Origin: Paenibacillus sp. S150
Lineage (GTDB): Bacteria; Bacillota; Bacilli; Paenibacillales; Paenibacillaceae
Length of the DNA: 64,000 bases
Direction of reading: 5' to 3'
Assembly (NCBI RefSeq): GCF_019352175.1
Contig: NZ_JACBYI010000026.1
Span: 1-64,000 of the forward strand
Shown: piece after piece, positions 62,350-64,000 of the stretch
Layout: each line of letters begins with the position of its first letter
Position numbering within the stretch: the stretch's first letter is position 1
Notes under the pieces: model-generated
Databases searched by the model: none
What the model saw: only the letters and a program-made list of their open reading frames with translations
What the model was told of the DNA's origin: nothing
Position numbers and translations under genes: made by a program

Positions 62350-62550
62350 GGCTCACCGCAGCTCTCATAGTGGGGAATCGTTCACTAATCCTGCTCATCC
62401 GGCTCACCGTAGCTCTCATATTGCAAATCGTTCACTGATCCTGCTCATCCGGCTCACCGTAGCTCTCATATTGCAAATCGTTCACTGATCCTGCTCATCC
62501 GGCTCACGCAGCTCCAGTAGTGGGAAAAAGTATCACTAATCTATCTCATT
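62350..62550. repeat. Tandem repeats of 50 bases that grade into the hairpin repeat
   Basis: Units start at 62350, 62401, 62451 and 62501, opening GGCTCACCGTAGCTCTCATA. The 62401 and 62451 units are identical. The first and last contain AGTGGG and TCACTAATC, linking this array to the AGTGGGAAAAAGTATCACTA repeat that follows. Confidence 0.8.
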
Positions 62551-62568
62551 GTGCCCCCGGAGCAGCCG

Positions 62569-62698
62569 TAGTGGGAAAAAGTATCACTAATCCGTCAGAA
62601 ATCGGCGGTAAGCGGTGAATTGGTCTGAATTAAGTGTACAAAATCCCACTAAAGCCTGTTGCGGCAAGGTTTTCAGCCAATTAGTTTTACTTTTTCCC
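62569..62698. repeat. Dispersed intergenic hairpin repeat, copy 3
   Basis: It starts AGTGGGAAAAAGTATCACTA and ends TTAGTTTTACTTTTTCCCC, with the AAGTGTACAAAATCCCACTA segment between. It adjoins the broken end of the pullulanase gene. Confidence 0.75.
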
Positions 62699-62723
62699 CT
62701 TATATAGATTGAACTTGTGATTA

Positions 62724-64000
62724 TTATAGTTTAGGTCCGGTCGTGTCCCCTTGGGTCAGGCTGACTTGGGCGACCCGCTCGGTTGCGTCCGTTTTGCTGT
62801 ACACATTGGCAATAACGCTGCTGGCCATAGGGGCCCAGAGCTTCAGTGTCGCCGACTTGCCAGCCGGGTGATAGGCAGCCCCCAGATCATCGCCCGTGTA
62901 ATTGTACATTTCATCAAGCATTCTCCAGCCTGCGGAAGCGGATACACTTTTCCCGGAATAAGAGACACTCAGCGGTGCCCTGTCCAGCTCAAAAGCGGCC
63001 GTATCCACTTCAACGGAGGTCGTGCTCTTGATCGTCACGGCAGAGACCGCGACTGAGGCTCCGTCTTTGTCTTTTACGGTAATCGCAGACTTTAACCCGG
63101 CAGCCTCCAGCCCGTCCGTTAAGATGAAGGTGAGCAGGATTTTGCTGGTTGACAGGCGAAGCAAGACTGACCGGCAGCTCGCCAAAAGGGGATACATATA
63201 CCCGATCATCGCCCTGTTTGATCCACAGCTGATTGTAGCGGTCCAGCAGACCGAATGTTTTATCGCCTCCGTCTTTGTCCCCGCTTGAACGGTTCACAAC
63301 CGCGAAGCCCATTTTTCGGGCATTTTCCTTAAGCGGAATATCTGCGTAGACACCGTAGGCATCGGTATGCTCCGCAAGAAAAGGGACCGCGTCCCCCGGC
63401 CAGCTGGCCGGCAGCGAAGACACTTCACCCCACAGCCATAAGCCGTATTGGCTCTGGCTGCTGTCAGCTCTCTCATAATGGACCCGCACGGTGTTTGCCG
63501 GAAGCGCCACCGGTTCGTACGGCGTCACGGTATCCGAGCCTTGCTGAATCCATAGCTCATTGGTCTGCGGTGTGTTGAACGTAAAAAGCTTGTCGCCTCC
63601 GTCTTTGGCCTGCGTGCTGCGGTTGACGACGAAGAAGGAGATTTTCCTCGCTTCAGTCTTCAGCGGCACATCGACATAGGCTCCATAGGCATCGGTCTGC
63701 CCTTCAGGAAAAGGGGCTGCGCCCGCAGGCCAGTTGGCCGAAGGCGCGGCCACATCACCCCACAGCCACAAGCCCTGACCGGCATAATCTCCGGCTGGCC
63801 GGTTATAGTGAATCCGCAGCTGCCCCTCCGGTACGGGAGCCACGGCCGCCGGTTCAGCTGGCACTGCAAAAGAGGCACTGACTCTGTGATCCTGCGCATT
63901 GTACCTGAACGCGACCTTCAGATCGGCAGGAAGACTCAGCGCCTGATCCCGGTCCGGATAGAGCATATCCGCCTCCGGTGTAATTCCGGGAACATAGATC
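62724..64000 (-). pseudogene. Truncated and frameshifted pullulanase (continues past the window)
   Basis: The frame is open from the window end through 63010 and carries two CBM41/PUD starch-binding modules (LRIHYNRPAGDYAGQGLWLW and VRVHYERADSSQSQYGLWLW). Near 63140-63170 the frame must shift by one base to continue into TSKILLTFILTDGLEAAGLK, then the CBM48 opening (YNYTGDDLGAAYHPAGKSAT). It stops at 62724, before any GH13 catalytic domain. So the gene has a frameshift and has lost its catalytic part; the repeat copy at 62569 lies at the break. The start and signal peptide would be beyond 64000. Confidence 0.8.

Larger units (their letters stand above)
62233..62723. other. Repeat-filled gap before the pullulanase pseudogene
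   Basis: It holds a tandem array of about 50 bases per unit (62350-62550) and copy 3 of the dispersed hairpin repeat (62569-62698). No frame looks coding, and no terminator for the neopullulanase is obvious. Confidence 0.6.

Overview
The window reads as chromosome of a spore-forming Firmicute of the Paenibacillus type. The reasons are moderate GC, strong AGGAGG ribosome sites with frequent TTG/GTG starts, a sufCDSUB operon, yfkAB, yunC, yunD-like, ywdK and yhbH homologues, a LicT-controlled beta-glucoside PTS operon, a maltodextrin ABC system, and a giant DUF11-repeat protein. This assignment is inference from gene content; I saw no rRNA, tRNA, CRISPR array or complete insertion sequence.

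Layout. 1-1.2 kb: end of an unidentified gene, a dispersed intergenic repeat, then a small XRE regulator and a membrane protein behind a promoter with three evenly spaced direct repeats. 1.4-9.7 kb: a CNNM/CorC-type membrane protein, radical SAM protein YfkAB, an HD-GYP protein, UppP, a YunD-like phosphoesterase, a MoaD-MoaE fusion and a second HD-GYP protein whose HD doublet reads ID. 9.8-10.2 kb: four 92-bp hairpin repeats. 10.6-15.2 kb: licT-bglP-bglH with two RAT/terminator switches and a promoter overlapped by a cre-like site. 16.6-20.4 kb: a heterodimeric ABC exporter with a tandem-repeat leader. 20.8-25.8 kb: an AT-rich stretch with a small unknown gene, a CadA-type P-type ATPase, and a repeat-rich block (8-bp array, 13 x 51-bp array, MITE-like element). 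25.8-28.6 kb: an old-yellow-enzyme-type reductase divergent from a TetR regulator with a double palindrome. 29.1-35.7 kb: sufCDSUB with a Fur-like box, dps and yunC. 35.9-39.4 kb: small or poorly known genes. 39.6-48.0 kb: DUF11-repeat protein, about 19 repeats, split in two frames at an ATGA overlap. 48-52 kb: yhbH, alpha-galactosidase melA and its AraC-type regulator. 53.4-53.8 kb: a MITE-like element inserted in another repeat. 53.8-64 kb: a chemoreceptor, mdxEFG, divergent neopullulanase, and a decayed pullulanase running off the window.

Sugar uptake is the main theme: beta-glucosides (licT-bglPH), alpha-galactosides (AraC-melA) and maltodextrins (mdxEFG, neopullulanase, chemoreceptor, dead pullulanase) each carry cre-like sites, suggesting shared CcpA control with local regulators (LicT, AraC, and an unseen LacI-family protein that would bind the AAACCGGTTT palindromes). 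A second theme is intergenic repeats: several families share hairpin architecture, one is demonstrably mobile by an empty-site comparison, and two unrelated genes have tandem-repeat leaders whose last unit runs straight into the Shine-Dalgarno. The most unusual coding features are the split DUF11 giant with an apparent ATT start, an apparent CTG start for yhbH, and the degenerate HD-GYP protein.
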